Positions 21,553 to 33,429 of a stretch of DNA of 64,000 bases are shown in pieces (positions within the stretch are counted from its first letter, which is position 1; every line of letters begins with the position of its first letter). Source of the DNA: Branchiostoma floridae. Taxonomy: Eukaryota > Chordata > Leptocardii > Amphioxiformes > Branchiostomatidae. Made by a program: the position numbers and the translations under genes. The stretch is taken from positions 18,818,611-18,882,610 of the forward strand of contig NC_049991.1 of assembly GCF_000003815.2 (NCBI RefSeq). Direction: 5' to 3'. The notes beneath the pieces are model-generated. The model was given only the letters and a program-made list of their open reading frames with translations, was not told the DNA's origin and did not search any database.

Positions 21553-21795
21553 GTACCTGTAATGCTAGTTCACCTTTATCTGTGGGGTAACCTATATCTG
21601 CTGCTTTAAAACAGGGTAGTAGTCTTTGGGGATATCAAGACGACAGACTTTGGTTTCAAATTACAATATTTTCAAACTATTGCAGTATAGAACCATCGTC
21701 CATACACTTGACTTCCCTAAATACCTGGGTTTTTAAACAACGGATGAACTAGCGTTATCTGTGCCTGAACAAACTACAGCACAAGTGGACACCAC
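21553..21795. mobile_element. MITE with GGGGTAACCTATAT arms
   Basis: Left arm TTCACCTTTATCTGTGGGGT and interior GGGGATATCAAGACGACAGA match copies at 25730-25962 and 53395-53625. The right arm is worn to AACGGATGAACTAGCGTTAT. Confidence 0.6.
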
Positions 21796-21929
21796 TTAGC
21801 CGAACACCTGTCTCTACTACCCACACTCACTCACTATCCAGTTAATTGTCTGCTGTTTCAGGTCAGGCAAAGCACGTAGATGTGGAGGCTAGCATATAAT
21901 GATATATCAGTAGGGCCTGAGAAACATAA

Positions 21930-22185
21930 CACTTCATAACAGGTGGTTGGTTTTTTTTCACACAATCTTGAATTTCTCAATTTTTTCTTTGTAATTTTGA
22001 AACACAATAATTACAACGATCACAATAATTACAATCACAGTATTCACAATCTTCAATTTCTCATTGTCTTTGTAATTTCTCGTTTTCTTCAGAAAAATGA
22101 CTCTTATTAACAGGTGGTTGTATTTTTACACAATCATGAATTTCTCATTTTCTTGGTAAGACCAACATATCTCCATGCCAAATGA
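21930..22185. repeat. Tandem duplication, about 170 bp
   Basis: TAACAGGTGGTTG, then TTTTTACACAATC and TGAATTTCTCATTTTC, occur twice (21940, 22108). AATTACAA repeats fill the gap. Confidence 0.5.
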
Positions 22186-22189
22186 GCAA

Positions 22190-23460
22190 ATCACATGAAA
22201 ATCTGACATTTTCCAATGTGGTTACAGGTGACACACGTGTTTAGCTCTCATGCAGGTATCTGTTTTCAAAAATGTCATAAATTTCTTGTTTTCCAGTTAA
22301 ACCTTCCCAAGATGACCCCTCTGGGGACTAATCAAATATGGGCTATGTTGATAGGTAGTCTCAGTATAGACAGGCTTCTTAAAAAATGCCTGTGGCAAAA
22401 GGACAACCAAAAAGTGGTCACTTTGGCCAGGTGGTCCTTATGTAGAGACGGTAACTTATACACAGGGTTGGCTGTATATCATTGGCCAGGTGGTCTTCAT
22501 ATACAGGTGTGGTCACCTGTACAGGTTTGACTGTGTGGCCAATAACAATACTGTCATATCAAATGTCACCATGTGGTCAGCATGACATCATCAGATCGTA
22601 AACTGACACCAGTACACGTATGTTTGTTTGTCAGTCGCAGGGCAGGTTGTGTCAGAGCCCCAAAATAAACATGGTTCGTACCAGGCACGCAGGCTTAGAT
22701 CACCATACCGTGTGAGAATCCACTTGAAAAGAGTAACTCACAGCAACGGAGAACACACTGTCACAACAGCTGGCCAAGGCCACTAACCTGTTAGCTTAGA
22801 GTTGAAGAAATTTTTCCGCTGGAAAATTGTTTTGAAAATTTGTGGCTGTAACTCTGGATCTATTTATAATTCTCTGCCTGTTTGAATCGTAGTGCCCTCT
22901 GGCTGTTGGGTGTATGTCAGCCCCCATATTAAGATAAGATCAATTCAAACAATGTTTACAGACCACAATATCCCTGCATAATATTAAATGGATTTACAGT
23001 TCTCTAAACTTTTGAGATATCATGGACTGTCATTTTACAAAGACCAAGTAACCAGCTAGCCCTGGCTTACAACTACAGTAGTTCTGCCAGTCCGTGACCT
23101 ATGGCTCACCTGTTGACATATGTGTTGACAGCCCAACAAAACAAAGGCTGTTGACTGATAAATATCTAAACATCAACCAAACAACAATAGACCCAACAAC
23201 TTGAAAACAATAAGAATTCAAATAGTATTGCCTGATGCCACCTTCGTACAAATCTATTTCTGAACAAGAGTTACAGGATTGCAAGTAATACTTATGACAA
23301 AATAAAAACAATTTCAAGTGTTTTTGTTGTGATACAATTTTCTCCAGTACATGCACGCAAATGTCATATAGATAGCAATAACTGTTAAATGTAGTACTGT
23401 ACATGTTATGTGGCACTGAGAGAAAAAAAAACACTTTGACACTGCCACTCTTACAGTTTA
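22190..23460. other. Intergenic or 5' intron sequence without recognisable feature
   Basis: No convincing exon, RNA gene or repeat boundary. A CAG|GTTAGT-like donor on the minus strand near 22790 could belong to a leader exon of TMC gene 1 but is unsupported. Confidence 0.3.
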
Positions 23461-23464
23461 TCAT

Positions 23465-24340
23465 GCATTGGCATAATACCGGTAGTAAGACTTATACCGG
23501 TAGATTAAAAATACTGGAACTTAAAGAGATCTACACATGCAACAATAGTTATTTCTGAGCTGTGCACACTTCAGACCTTTAGGTGTCCAATACATCATTT
23601 ACAAAGCATCGATAACAATGCATTCGAAGACAACAAGGCCAAAAGTTTTCGGTATCTTTTTCGGGGTAGGCAGCTCGTCATGGGACGAACACACTGTCAC
23701 ATTCATTGCCAAATTTATAGATCATAATTACACATGCTCACGGCACAAGACGAACATGATTCAACAACAATCTTGAATTTCTGTTGGTGACCCACAACTC
23801 ATGTAAAAGTGTGAAGAACCGTTGCATAATAGCCCGGATCTACGACTGAATTGGCAAAATTGAACGTACGCAGCCATTTTCCCGCCATTTTTATATCTAC
23901 GCTAGCAGTGAAGTGCTACGTCATAGCGGTTGTGACGGACAGAAGTTAAATGAAAATTCTTGACAGTATACGTCCGTTTTCTCATGACATTTTGTATGCT
24001 CATGCAGGTTTATGTTTTATGCATTTACTGACAGAAAAGGAAGGAGCATCAGAGGATGTATAAATGTACATAGCGGCAGTTAATTGTGCCGTGTTTCTTC
24101 CTACCGGTATTTTTTACCCCCTCCCAACCACGCGCCCGTTCGCCGTGTAATTCCGCGGCGTGTTACAATATTACGCTTTTAGCAGGACAAGAGAGGCAGA
24201 AAAGTTACACAGAAGAAGTGGCAAGGGTAACCTATAACAGCAACATGTAACTGGAGAAAATGATGCGTTGACAATTTGTCAAATCAGTATGGCTAGAGAA
24301 ATCGTCGTAAACGTACCGGTATTATGATAATAGATGTTAA
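23465..24340. mobile_element. Longer relative of the 420-bp MITE, about 875 bp
   Basis: Shares ends (GCATTGGCATAATACCGG; ACCGGTATTAT) and sub-terminal blocks GAAGACAACAAGGC and GGACGAACACACTGTCAC with 16177-16596. About 440 bp between 23710 and 24168 are absent from the short copy, which looks like an internal-deletion derivative. No transposase ORF was seen. Confidence 0.65.
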
Positions 24341-25136
24341 TTCTTAGTACTCTTACATGTAAATTTATGTATTTTTTAACCTTATCTGTACACATCCTAT
24401 ATTTTGTTATTTCTCTTTCCAGCCTGCCATGTTGGTGATTTCCAAAACACCCCTTGGCGACAGACTAATTTACAGGTGCCACGTGTACATGTCATGTTTT
24501 GATTTACAACACGACAATAATTCTAATGCTACATGGTATTTGGGCCTTACTGACACAAAAAGGTCACCATACAAAGCCATAAATTGTGTGTACTTCACGA
24601 TAATTACAAAACAAACCTTGCTCAAGTGTGGAATTGAGAATAAAATCAACGGTCACACTTGAAGTATTGTATATCATAATGTTATATACATGTATATGAC
24701 ATTATAATATACACGACATTGTACATGACATTAAGAAAAATTTGTTGGACATTAAAATTTTCCGTCACACACCAGAGAAAAAACCCGCTTGCAGCAAAGC
24801 CACAACAAAATTACATTTTGTAATATATCGTAAAACTTGTTGTGTAAAGCGGCCATAGTTGTGGCACACGGAGGTGTAAGATCATTGCTTAGATAGTGGC
24901 TACAACTTACTAATACTAATTTTTCAGTTTGACTACACAATGTTATGGTGAACATAGTGTAACTCTTCCCTCTCACCATAATCATGTCCCCCAAACACTT
25001 TGCTCAACTCTTGAGTTGCAGTGTCGAACATGAATTTTAAGGTGTTCTGTTCAATAAATAATAATCAAGCTTGCAACTTGGTCACTTGGCGAGTCTGAGT
25101 TGGCGAGTATTGACCCCTGTATTATGTACAATATGT

Positions 25137-25600
25137 ACCTGTGTTGCAATGCCTCAGGTGCTAAAGTACAGGTGAACAATACACACGGAAGGAATACCAC
25201 AGTCACTCAGAAAACCTGGGCTTCGACTACGCTTTGTCTGGGCTATGCTTGCATGGTTTTGTTGTTGTGTTTGCCATCGTTCCTTTTAAAGTATTATCAT
25301 ACTATAAGCTGGCTGTTTCAAACTCAAAGAGTGGTAGCTTGTGCTGACCCCTTCCAAGAGCGACACTAGGCAATACACATACCTATGTCCTGAAGCCTCA
25401 GGTGCCTCAGGTACAGGTGAACAATACACACGGAAGGAATACCACAGTCACTCAGAATACCTGGGGCCTGGGCTTCGATTCGTCTGGGCTATGCTTGCAT
25501 GGTTTTGTTGTCGCGTCTGCCATCATTTTCCTTTAAAGGTACGCTGATGTTTCAGAGGGTGGTAGACAAGCTTCTGGCAGTCAGGTTGACCCCATGAGTT
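25137..25600. repeat. Two-unit tandem duplication, about 245 bp
   Basis: GTACAGGTGAACAATACACA, GGAAGGAATACCACAGTCAC and GTCTGGGCTATGCTTGCATG occur in the same order in both units (from about 25167 and 25411). No reading frame is kept between copies. Confidence 0.8.
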
Positions 25601-25729
25601 CAACCCATAATTACGTACACTGTGTTAAGTATAATTTCATGTAGTCAAACAGGGTTGGGCAACCACCTGGGGCAAGCAACCACCTTCAGTCACAAGCTAC
25701 ATTTAAAAGAGTCCTGTCCAATTTAACAT

Positions 25730-25962
25730 TCAAAGCTTGTTCAACTTTATCTGTGCGGCAGCCTAAATTCGTTGTTTTAAAAAACTGTGTATCTAGGGAT
25801 ATCAGGTCAACGGATGTTGGTTTCAAATTGAATTCAAACATCTTTAAAATATTGCAGTGTGAAACTACCGTCAAAGTTCGACTTGACGATCCCCAAAATA
25901 CCGTATTTTCAAATACAACGGATATAGGTTACCCCACGGATAAAGGGGACCTAACGTTATAG
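25730..25962. mobile_element. MITE with GGATAAAGG arms, about 233 bp
   Basis: Left arm CAACTTTATCTGTGCGGCAG and right arm GGATATAGGTTACCCCACGG ATAAAGG are inverted relatives, with GGGATATCAGGTC near the left arm and GACGATCCCCAAAATACC near the right. Confidence 0.65.
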
Positions 25963-25999
25963 TTACCCCACCCTGTCCTAAGCCACCACTTTTTGTCAG

Positions 26000-26740
26000 T
26001 CTCAAGTACTAGTAGTGTCTGCCTCCAGGTAACATATCACTGTCCATATCAGCCTGTGTCCAGTCAAGTATTATGTCATTAACTGCTGTCAGAACAAATG
26101 CACATTAGGTGCATGGGTAGACAACAACAATGAGACGGCCATAAATAACTGCTGCCTGTTGCCTCTGGAACTAGAAGTCGGGAGTTTGACTCTGGCTGTG
26201 CGGGCTAACAGAAAGAAAGGGTTGCAGTCATTGGAGACTGTTTATTGTGCTAGTGTCGAAAAAATCCAGGAGAACTTCCCCGATAGAATCTGTATATATA
26301 TAGATATATTTTTTATATATATATAAAGAATATCTCTCTTGACTGTCAGTGAAAGAAAAGTTCCTAAGGGATCGAGATCAGTTTCACTTTCATTTTCCAT
26401 AAGTAGAACAGCTTACCACAATTATGTTGATTACAATTGACTTTAATAGTCTTAATCAATAAGTCTAATATGATTAACGTTGTATGTCATACCACTGGTT
26501 TACAACAGCCAACTCAGTACAATCATGGTTTTGTCATACAAAATAGATGTTGTTGAAAATTTGGATAAGTAACGTTATAGGTTACAAGATTCACTACGCT
26601 ACATATTATTGCAGGCATAATGCAGACTTAATGTCAATTTAATTGGTGATATATTTTGCAACATTGTGTGCTGTATACGTAATCATTACAACAAATGTAG
26701 TTATGACTCCAGGAAGACTAGTGTTGTATACATGATTTTG
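26000..26740. other. Intergenic sequence with short AT repeats
   Basis: TATATATA tracts near 26292-26327; nothing gene-like. Confidence 0.4.
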
Positions 26741-26744
26741 CCAA

Positions 26745-26835
26745 ACAGCTCTGAGCTCGTAACAGCGTGCTGGGTTAATTTGTGATCTGACGGCCCTGGT
26801 TCGAATCCCGAGAGTCAGGATATTTGTATTTGTGT
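26745..26835 (+). mobile_element. tRNA-derived SINE head (fragment)
   Basis: GAGCTCGTAACAGCGTGCTGG resembles a tRNA A box, and GGTTCGAATCC at about 26804 is a perfect B box. The acceptor stem does not pair, so it is not a tRNA gene. Confidence 0.5.
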
Positions 26836-27059
26836 AAATTTGTATATATTGTTTCTTTCTGTTCTACTCGCCCCTCGGAACGTTTCAATTGTATACTTGC
26901 TAATGGACATCTTTCAAATAAACAAGTAAACAAAACAAATCAACAAATCAACGAAAACCTGCATAATGTCTATGACCACAGTAGGCATTCCTCAACACAA
27001 GTATCCAGCACAAGTCGACTTGCTCTAGTTATAGACACCAAACAAGCCCCAAGATAAGA

Positions 27060-28240
27060 CGATTCTTGACATGCACCAGGGTAATCTTATCTTGCGTGTA
27101 ATCTTCTTAGATATCTTCTAAGACGTGACACCTGCGTGACACCTGACACAGGTATGCATTTAAGGTGTGGTCTTAAAACTGATATAATGATGCAGTTTCA
27201 CTTTTTCACAAGACACAGTGTTTGACATTAACAGGTTGCTGTTGATCTGAAAAGAAAATTCAAATTCTATTTTTTCGTTTAGTTAAAAACAACCAAAGTG
27301 AACCTACAATTTTGCAACTCTAGATAGTGTAACTGTGACAGGTTATTAAAAAGGTGCACCTGTGAAAACATGTAAACGTTATATTGAATGTTGTAGCTGA
27401 TATTGGGACAGTCACCTCACAAAAGGTCCGAAAGATTGACTATTGGCAATGCCAGATCCTTCTATTACATGTTTTTTTCTCTGAATATTGGTTAAGACCA
27501 TAGAAAACCATAAATAATGACCATAAGCCATGCGGTGGATAAAGTGACATCTGGTTGACATCAAAGTTGTTGTAAATTATTAATCGTGACAGCCACAGTT
27601 TCGTGACAGCCACTTGGAAATGAACTCAGTTCACACAAGATCTGATATCCTTGAAATATAACCTCCTAGATTTTGGAAAAATTTAAAGGAGCAAACACAT
27701 CAACAGATCTCTTTATCTGTGTGCCTAATACATTTGTTCAGGTACAACTGCGAGTTTTCCGTGAGTTTCAAGCATACTAGCAACGTTATGCATACATCAG
27801 ATGATGAAATACATGATTCAACACCAGAAGACTGTTTGGGTTTCATACGCCGTGTCAAAATACACAGTGTGATCGACTGCTAGCTAGATTCCACGAGGGT
27901 GCAAACATTTCAATCGACAACGCTTCGTCGACAAATTATCGACGAAAATGAAATTTGATGCTACAGACGTTCTATCTCTTTAGTTCCCTCCTCTTATCCA
28001 AAAATATCCAGCCCATGACAATAACAATGGACAGAATAACAACCGGGCTTCTACAGAAAGCCTTTGTGTGTACGAAGTCGGAGGCTTTGACACCAGCTTT
28101 TGTGCGATCATCAAGTCTCTGCTTGGCCGAGCCGCCATTCAACACGGCTCGCTGCACGACTGACTCTGAAAATCGCAACATGCTGTAGCAACACCGCTAC
28201 TTTCCCGCCACAATCGACACTTTTAGAGCTAAAACAGGCC
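27060..28240. other. Probable first intron or upstream sequence of TMC gene 1; no feature seen
   Basis: No coding or repeat structure beyond an interrupted GACACCTG repeat near 27125-27150. Confidence 0.3.
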
Positions 28241-28244
28241 TTAC

Positions 28245-28440
28245 CTGGTTAGCCAGACTCGCATGCTGTTCTCCTGCAGCTTGAAGCTTGGCGCTGTGTC
28301 CGAATTTGTAAAGTAATCGTGACGGAAATAGAAGCAGACACCCGATAACTCCGCACGTCACATTCACACTTCCTGGTGCTCAGCTGAACTGTTGACACAC
28401 TCACACTCTCACGGGAGGGGGCGGGGCCTGGCGTCACGTG
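28245..28440 (-). other. Candidate first non-coding exon of TMC gene 1
   Basis: CpG-rich sequence ending in a strong donor AACCAG|GTAAGG (28245/28244). It is the only good first-exon candidate upstream of the start-codon exon on this strand, and it lies beside CRE and E-box motifs. Whether it joins the acceptor at 19843 needs transcript data. Confidence 0.35.
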
Positions 28441-28606
28441 GCGCTGTGACGTCACGTTACGCCAGGTACGACCACTTGTCACACCTTTTTGCGTCGCGGC
28501 ACGCCCAGTCCTTCTGAGAAGGCGACGCGAGAAGTCACGACGCAGCTCTATAAATAAAGTTTCACAGGCCATTATGACTAACTTGAGACCACTCGATCTG
28601 ACGTCA
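28435..28606. promoter_or_regulatory. Two perfect CRE sites and an E-box in a CpG-rich putative promoter
   Basis: TGACGTCA at 28447-28454 and 28599-28606, CACGTG at 28435-28440, and a TATA-like TATAAATA at 28549-28556 (plus orientation). Position and composition suggest the promoter of TMC gene 1. Binding is inferred from consensus only. Confidence 0.4.
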
Positions 28607-29405
28607 CAAGGAACAAAGACGGCATCCCCTGTGTCGCTTTTTGGTTGCCATGGTAACGAAAGTGAAAGTGTTCAGACAACACGTGTATAACTTTTCTCTA
28701 GAAAAGACAATTTGACTGAAGCTAACCTTATGAAATTTGTTTTAAACAAATTTTTATAGTTATAAACTTATAGCACGCTTTTGAAAATGTACAAGAAAGA
28801 CTTGCCCGGCCCTTGATCAGTAAAAATAAACACCCCCTACACATTGAATAAATGACCTTTATTGCTCGAAGGTTGTAGTTGGAACAATATTATGGTGACA
28901 ACAACAAGGCATCAGGTGATACTCGTCGATTGAGATACTACTATACGAGCACAGTGACTCACAAATATATTTTGACTGTGACGCAACAGGTTATTGTGTT
29001 CGCGAACACAAGTCACCACCTTTATAGACTTGTTCGACTAGTGCAGTTACAGTGCCATGGACAGATTAGTACCGTCTGCGACTTTGCGCCATGGACATTT
29101 TCAACCATGATGATGATGTGTCAACAACTATACAACTAATAGTCAAGCTGTGAATTGCCAGGTAAGTAATTTAGTGAAGACATTGTTGATTGTTTCGAGC
29201 TCCTTGGTTCGAGTAAGTGGTAGTTATCGGTGGGGGTTGGCGTCTGTATTCTTAGCTGTCAAATTGTTCGTTATGCCCCAAATCAAGGTTGTACAGTATT
29301 ATATTGTTGGAAGGGGCGACCCGAGCACGGAGACACACACAAGACACACGTCACACTTGTAGGACGATCAAGACAAGACTGACTTTATTTTGAATCACAT
29401 TACTG

Positions 29406-29512
29406 GTCGCGTTCTGGCGGTTCTAGAACACCCTTCTCCGAACGGGGCCACCGCCCGTTCGAGCACGTCGAATTGTTGTTGTTTACTCCGAAGAAGGGCC
29501 GCCAGAACGCGA
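29406..29512. repeat. Inverted repeat, 15-bp perfect arms
   Basis: GTCGCGTTCTGGCGG at 29406 and CCGCCAGAACGCGAC at 29498 are exact inverse copies about 77 bp apart. Confidence 0.75.
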
Positions 29513-29984
29513 CAGTTACAATAAACAAATTCAAATACAATTACATAATATACGATACAATACAATACATAACATTTTAAACCTCCTTGTCGCAAAATCT
29601 CAGTACTGTACAGTGGACCATGGAGAAGTTTGGTTGCGACAAAGAAGAATAGCAAGAGGGTTATGTTTTCGGCATTGTATGCATGGCGTTTATGTGTTTT
29701 TGAACAGCATAACCCAAAACATTTTGGATAGATCCCTACGATATTTGTTATGCTGGTAGGTTACTGGTGTCGTCAAAACGAAGGACACGTTCGATTATTG
29801 GCCTCCTAGCGTCTCTCTTTGGTGCTGCAGAAGAATAGACGGTTTTGTTTGAGAACACCAAAGCCTGTGGATCTGAGATTGAATGACCTCACTGGTTCAT
29901 GTCGGCGGTTGAGCGAGTTCTAGAGTCGACTGTAGTTCAGTGACCCCGTCTCTGTTCATGTGTAAGAAAGGAGTAGAAGCCGAG

Positions 29985-30085
29985 GCAGAAACAATACTCC
30001 CGGGATAGGAACCCGCGCCGAATCCGAGCCGCCTGATCACAAACCAAGGTGCTAAACCACTACACAAAAAGGCTGACAGCCATTT
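29985..30085 (-). mobile_element. tRNA-derived SINE head
   Basis: Minus strand: TGTGTAGTGGTTTAGCACC resembles an A box and GGGTTCCTATCCCGG a B box arm. Degenerate stems point to a SINE, not a tRNA gene. Confidence 0.45.
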
Positions 30086-30268
30086 CGCATGGTCAACAGC
30101 AGTCCTTGAACCCCACTGTTACAGTATTCCCCCTTTTCTTTTCAAGATTCGTCCTCAAATCTCCGAGTTCGATATACATATGATATCGATCGCCTAAAGT
30201 TACTTGCAAATTAGAAAATCTTTGATTTGAATTTTATCATGTGCGGATTGAAAGTCTTGATGTCAGAA

Positions 30269-30457
30269 CTACTCTCCAAGTAGAGGTAGGCTCCGACTGG
30301 ATTTGCACGTGTTTGGGGTGTTTTTGTCAGGGTTAGTAAGTATACCATGATTCAAGTTTCAAGGCGACATAGAGAAAACTTGACAAAACATAATGCCCGA
30401 CAAAAGCGGCTAAAAACGCGCAAAACGAGCCAGAGCCTAACCTCTGCTTAGAGGGCA
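30269..30457. mobile_element. hAT-like MITE, decayed copy
   Basis: CTACTCTCCAAGTAGAGGTA and CTAACCTCTGCTTAGAGGG are inverted ends of the family at 21176; the target duplication is no longer clear. Confidence 0.7.
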
Positions 30458-30608
30458 CTTTGGTGCGATAACATAAACTACTAGTAGTACATGTTCATAT
30501 ATGCCCATCTATAGGTGGCGCTTTTACAACATGGATAGGATGTGTAATTAACGCAAACTCCGCTATCCGGAGCTGATGACCCCATGGGCGCGGCAATGTA
30601 AGACGGGC

Positions 30609-31864
30609 CTACTCTCCAAGCAGAGGTTAGGCTCCGGCTGTTTTTTAACGTTATTACCTCCATAAAATGTCATGGAATGGAGGTTATATTTTCTGTTATG
30701 TGTCTCTGTCTGTGTAGATGATTACTCAAGAACGGCTGGATGGATTGGTTTCATACTTGTTGTGTTGGTGGGGTGTGATAAAAGCTCGAATCGATGAGAT
30801 TTTGGGAGCCGTGTCTGTCGTTATAATCGATGTAATAATATCAGAAATCACCCCTATATTTGAGATATATTGGTATGGGCATCGTGCTTTATGTGTTTGT
30901 TAATGGGCTTAGCTCCAAGCAGATGGTGAGGTGACAGCTGTTAAGGGAACCCCGAGTTTTTTTAAATATGATAATTAGTTTTATTTATGTCTGCTTAGGA
31001 TATCATGGAGATGTGAAGCGTAAGTATAATTGTAAGAAGTTGAGGTACATTTAACGACAATGCTTAACAGGTATGGATATCTCACATACTGTACTGCTGA
31101 TTTGAGTGACATGGTGATTAAAATACCATTAGGTCCTCTCATCTGGGTTGGGTGTCAGAACTTTTATGGGCGATACAGATGTTCTGATTTCGTTACGATA
31201 AGGGACAGTTGTTAGTTGTCTCTTTCGTAGCCAATGGTACTTGTTTTTTAGCAGACGGGGTTGGCGCCAAGTATTCATCTTACAGTTGGTGTAGGGCTGT
31301 CAGAGGAAAGTGTGCATCTCGTTTTTGTTCCGTGTGAACAGCTGATGTTATGACATATTGGTGGAAAATCAAATCACCAGCTGACTAAAGTTGGCCACAT
31401 CCCTTCTTCTTTCTGAGTTTCCCAACTTCCTCCCACCACACAGCTCTGAGGCACATAGTCGAACCTCAATAATGCTGACAACCTTAGACATTTTAAATGC
31501 CAAACATCAAGCTTAAGGAACACCACGCTACCATATGCCGTCGACCTCTTAAACGCACATTACACAATTAAGTGTCACATTTTGATAATTACTAATCAGA
31601 TGGACATCCTCTGTGTCATTAAATAAATACACCACTACATTCCCATGACATTTATATTATATAACCATTACTCTCAAATACAACCGACTATAAACATACA
31701 TACCATCCACAAAAAAGCAATAAATATTTCATGGAGGTATGAGGTCCCCGAACTNNNNNNNNNNNNNNNNNNNNNNNNNNNNNNNNNNNNNNNNNNNNNN
31801 NNNNNNNNNNNNNNNNNNNNNNNNNNNNNNNNNNNNNNNNNNNNNNNNNNNNNNTGGAGAGTAG
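30609..31864. mobile_element. Longer hAT-like element split by the assembly gap
   Basis: Left end CTACTCTCCAAGCAGAGGTT, right end GGAGAGTAG just after the gap, with perfect 7-bp duplications GACGGGC at 30602-30608 and 31865-31871. The interior carries another repeat (TTACCTCCAT... GAATGGAGGTTATATTTTC) and a short LPYAVDLLN-type fragment near 31535. True length is unknown because of the gap. Confidence 0.7.
31755..31854. other. Assembly gap (100 N)
   Basis: Run of 100 N, probably a placeholder length. Confidence 1.
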
Positions 31865-32842
31865 GACGGGCCTAAGAAGCGCGATTAAATCAGGCTAAAT
31901 TCGCGCCCATCCACGAGCAATATTGCTATTGGACAACGGATTACCGGTAGTTTAGTTACACATGCCTATATCAACAAACAAAAAATATCTTGCGTTTTGG
32001 AGAAAATATGATGCGTAAAAAAATTAAGACACAATGAAAGAAAAGGCACAGAAAACTTCGCAGATGAGAGCACAAATGTTGCTCATTGAAAAGATTGAAG
32101 GATCCAAGGACTTTCTCAGAACGTGCATTGGATCGTCAAGAAGCAGACATATACATTTGTAAGACTTAGACCTTGTACCAATTTATTTCCTTGGATCTTT
32201 TTTAATTCAAACATATAACAAGAGAACAAAATGACGGACTAGGGCAAAAACTTGAATGTGATTTTATTCCATGAATATGCGTGTAGATCATCTATTTTCT
32301 TATAAAGACAATTTTCTCTAAGATTCATTCCTCATGTTAATCTGCAACATCAATAATCATCAGTATTAATATCATCAATATCATTTTCAAGTAAATTCCA
32401 GAACAAACCAATAAATAAAATTATTATGGCCAAAGATCAAATGACCTCATTTCATGTGCAAAACAATTTTATTTCCCACCAACTTTAAATTACATCATTC
32501 TGAATAACGGACGTGCTTAATTACATCTCAATTGTCCGCTCCAAAACGTTGTTCCCGTGACTATGGCGACGTATTGCGGTGCATCGTCCGTCGCCATGGC
32601 GACGCAAGGTGTTTATTTGTGTGACTTTCACCGTGGACGCTGTGTTGTTGCGTGCACGAGTGACGTGTTTGCGGTGTTCTACGGGGAGACGTCCCCGCTA
32701 GTGACAGTCCTGCCGCTCGGTAAACCCGGATATTGTGACTGCAGGGCGGGTCAGGTCGGCGGGCTTTCACTGCCACTAAACCGTGAGAGTGCTTGTAGTA
32801 ATTGGCCCAAAACATCCGACAAGTGTTAGCGGGAGGAAAGAC

Positions 32843-33004
32843 GTACTCTCCAAGCAGACGTTAGGCACCTGCTGTTTTTTTCTGTTTTAGGCGTCCACGT
32901 GACATCAAGAAAGCAATACAAAATAGGAAGCCCGATAGAAACGCCTAAAAATGTAAAACAAAAAACAAAAAAAAAACAGCAGGAGCCTGACCTCTGCTTG
33001 GACT
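32843..33004. mobile_element. hAT-like MITE copy
   Basis: TACTCTCCAAGCAGACGTTA and GCCTGACCTCTGCTTGGAC are the inverted ends, with CTGCTGTTTTTT and AAAACAGCAGG inside. Right terminus eroded. Confidence 0.7.
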
Positions 33005-33429
33005 GTCAACCTACACATTACGCAAGACACATGGATAGCAAATGAATAAAAGGGGAAAGTAGCCAGAGACAAAATTGAGTGTTCTCGGTCGTTTTAATGA
33101 TCGTGATTTAAACAATGGGGTCAACGGGCAGAAGATTGGAGAGAACTTTTTGTGATAATTCTAAGTTCGCGTTGAAGGGATCAAAGCGAAAACCGCAAAT
33201 ATAAGACAACCGCGAATATTTCTCCTTTTACCAAATTACTAGTACATGTAGTAGAAGATGTGCAATTCTAATTTCTTGAACTTTTGCATTCATGAAACGT
33301 TATCAAGATTTAACTGTCAGGAAATTCATCATATCTCATATTGCATTCAGTGAATGGACAACACAAATGAGACAAATATTGTCAAATTATAAACGTTGTA
33401 TTTAATTGTTTGAGCTTACCAATGTTTCA

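Noticed and set aside
26753..26822. tRNA gene on the plus strand
   Set aside because: A and B boxes are present but the acceptor and D stems do not pair; SINE head preferred.
28249..28572. 107-codon Arg-rich minus-strand frame as a coding exon
   Set aside because: CpG-rich promoter/leader sequence; no conserved motif, and the true start lies at 19835.
29305..29520. Possible solo LTR (TG...CA ends, TTTATTTT before the end)
   Set aside because: No target duplication, no primer-binding or internal sequence and no second copy in the window.
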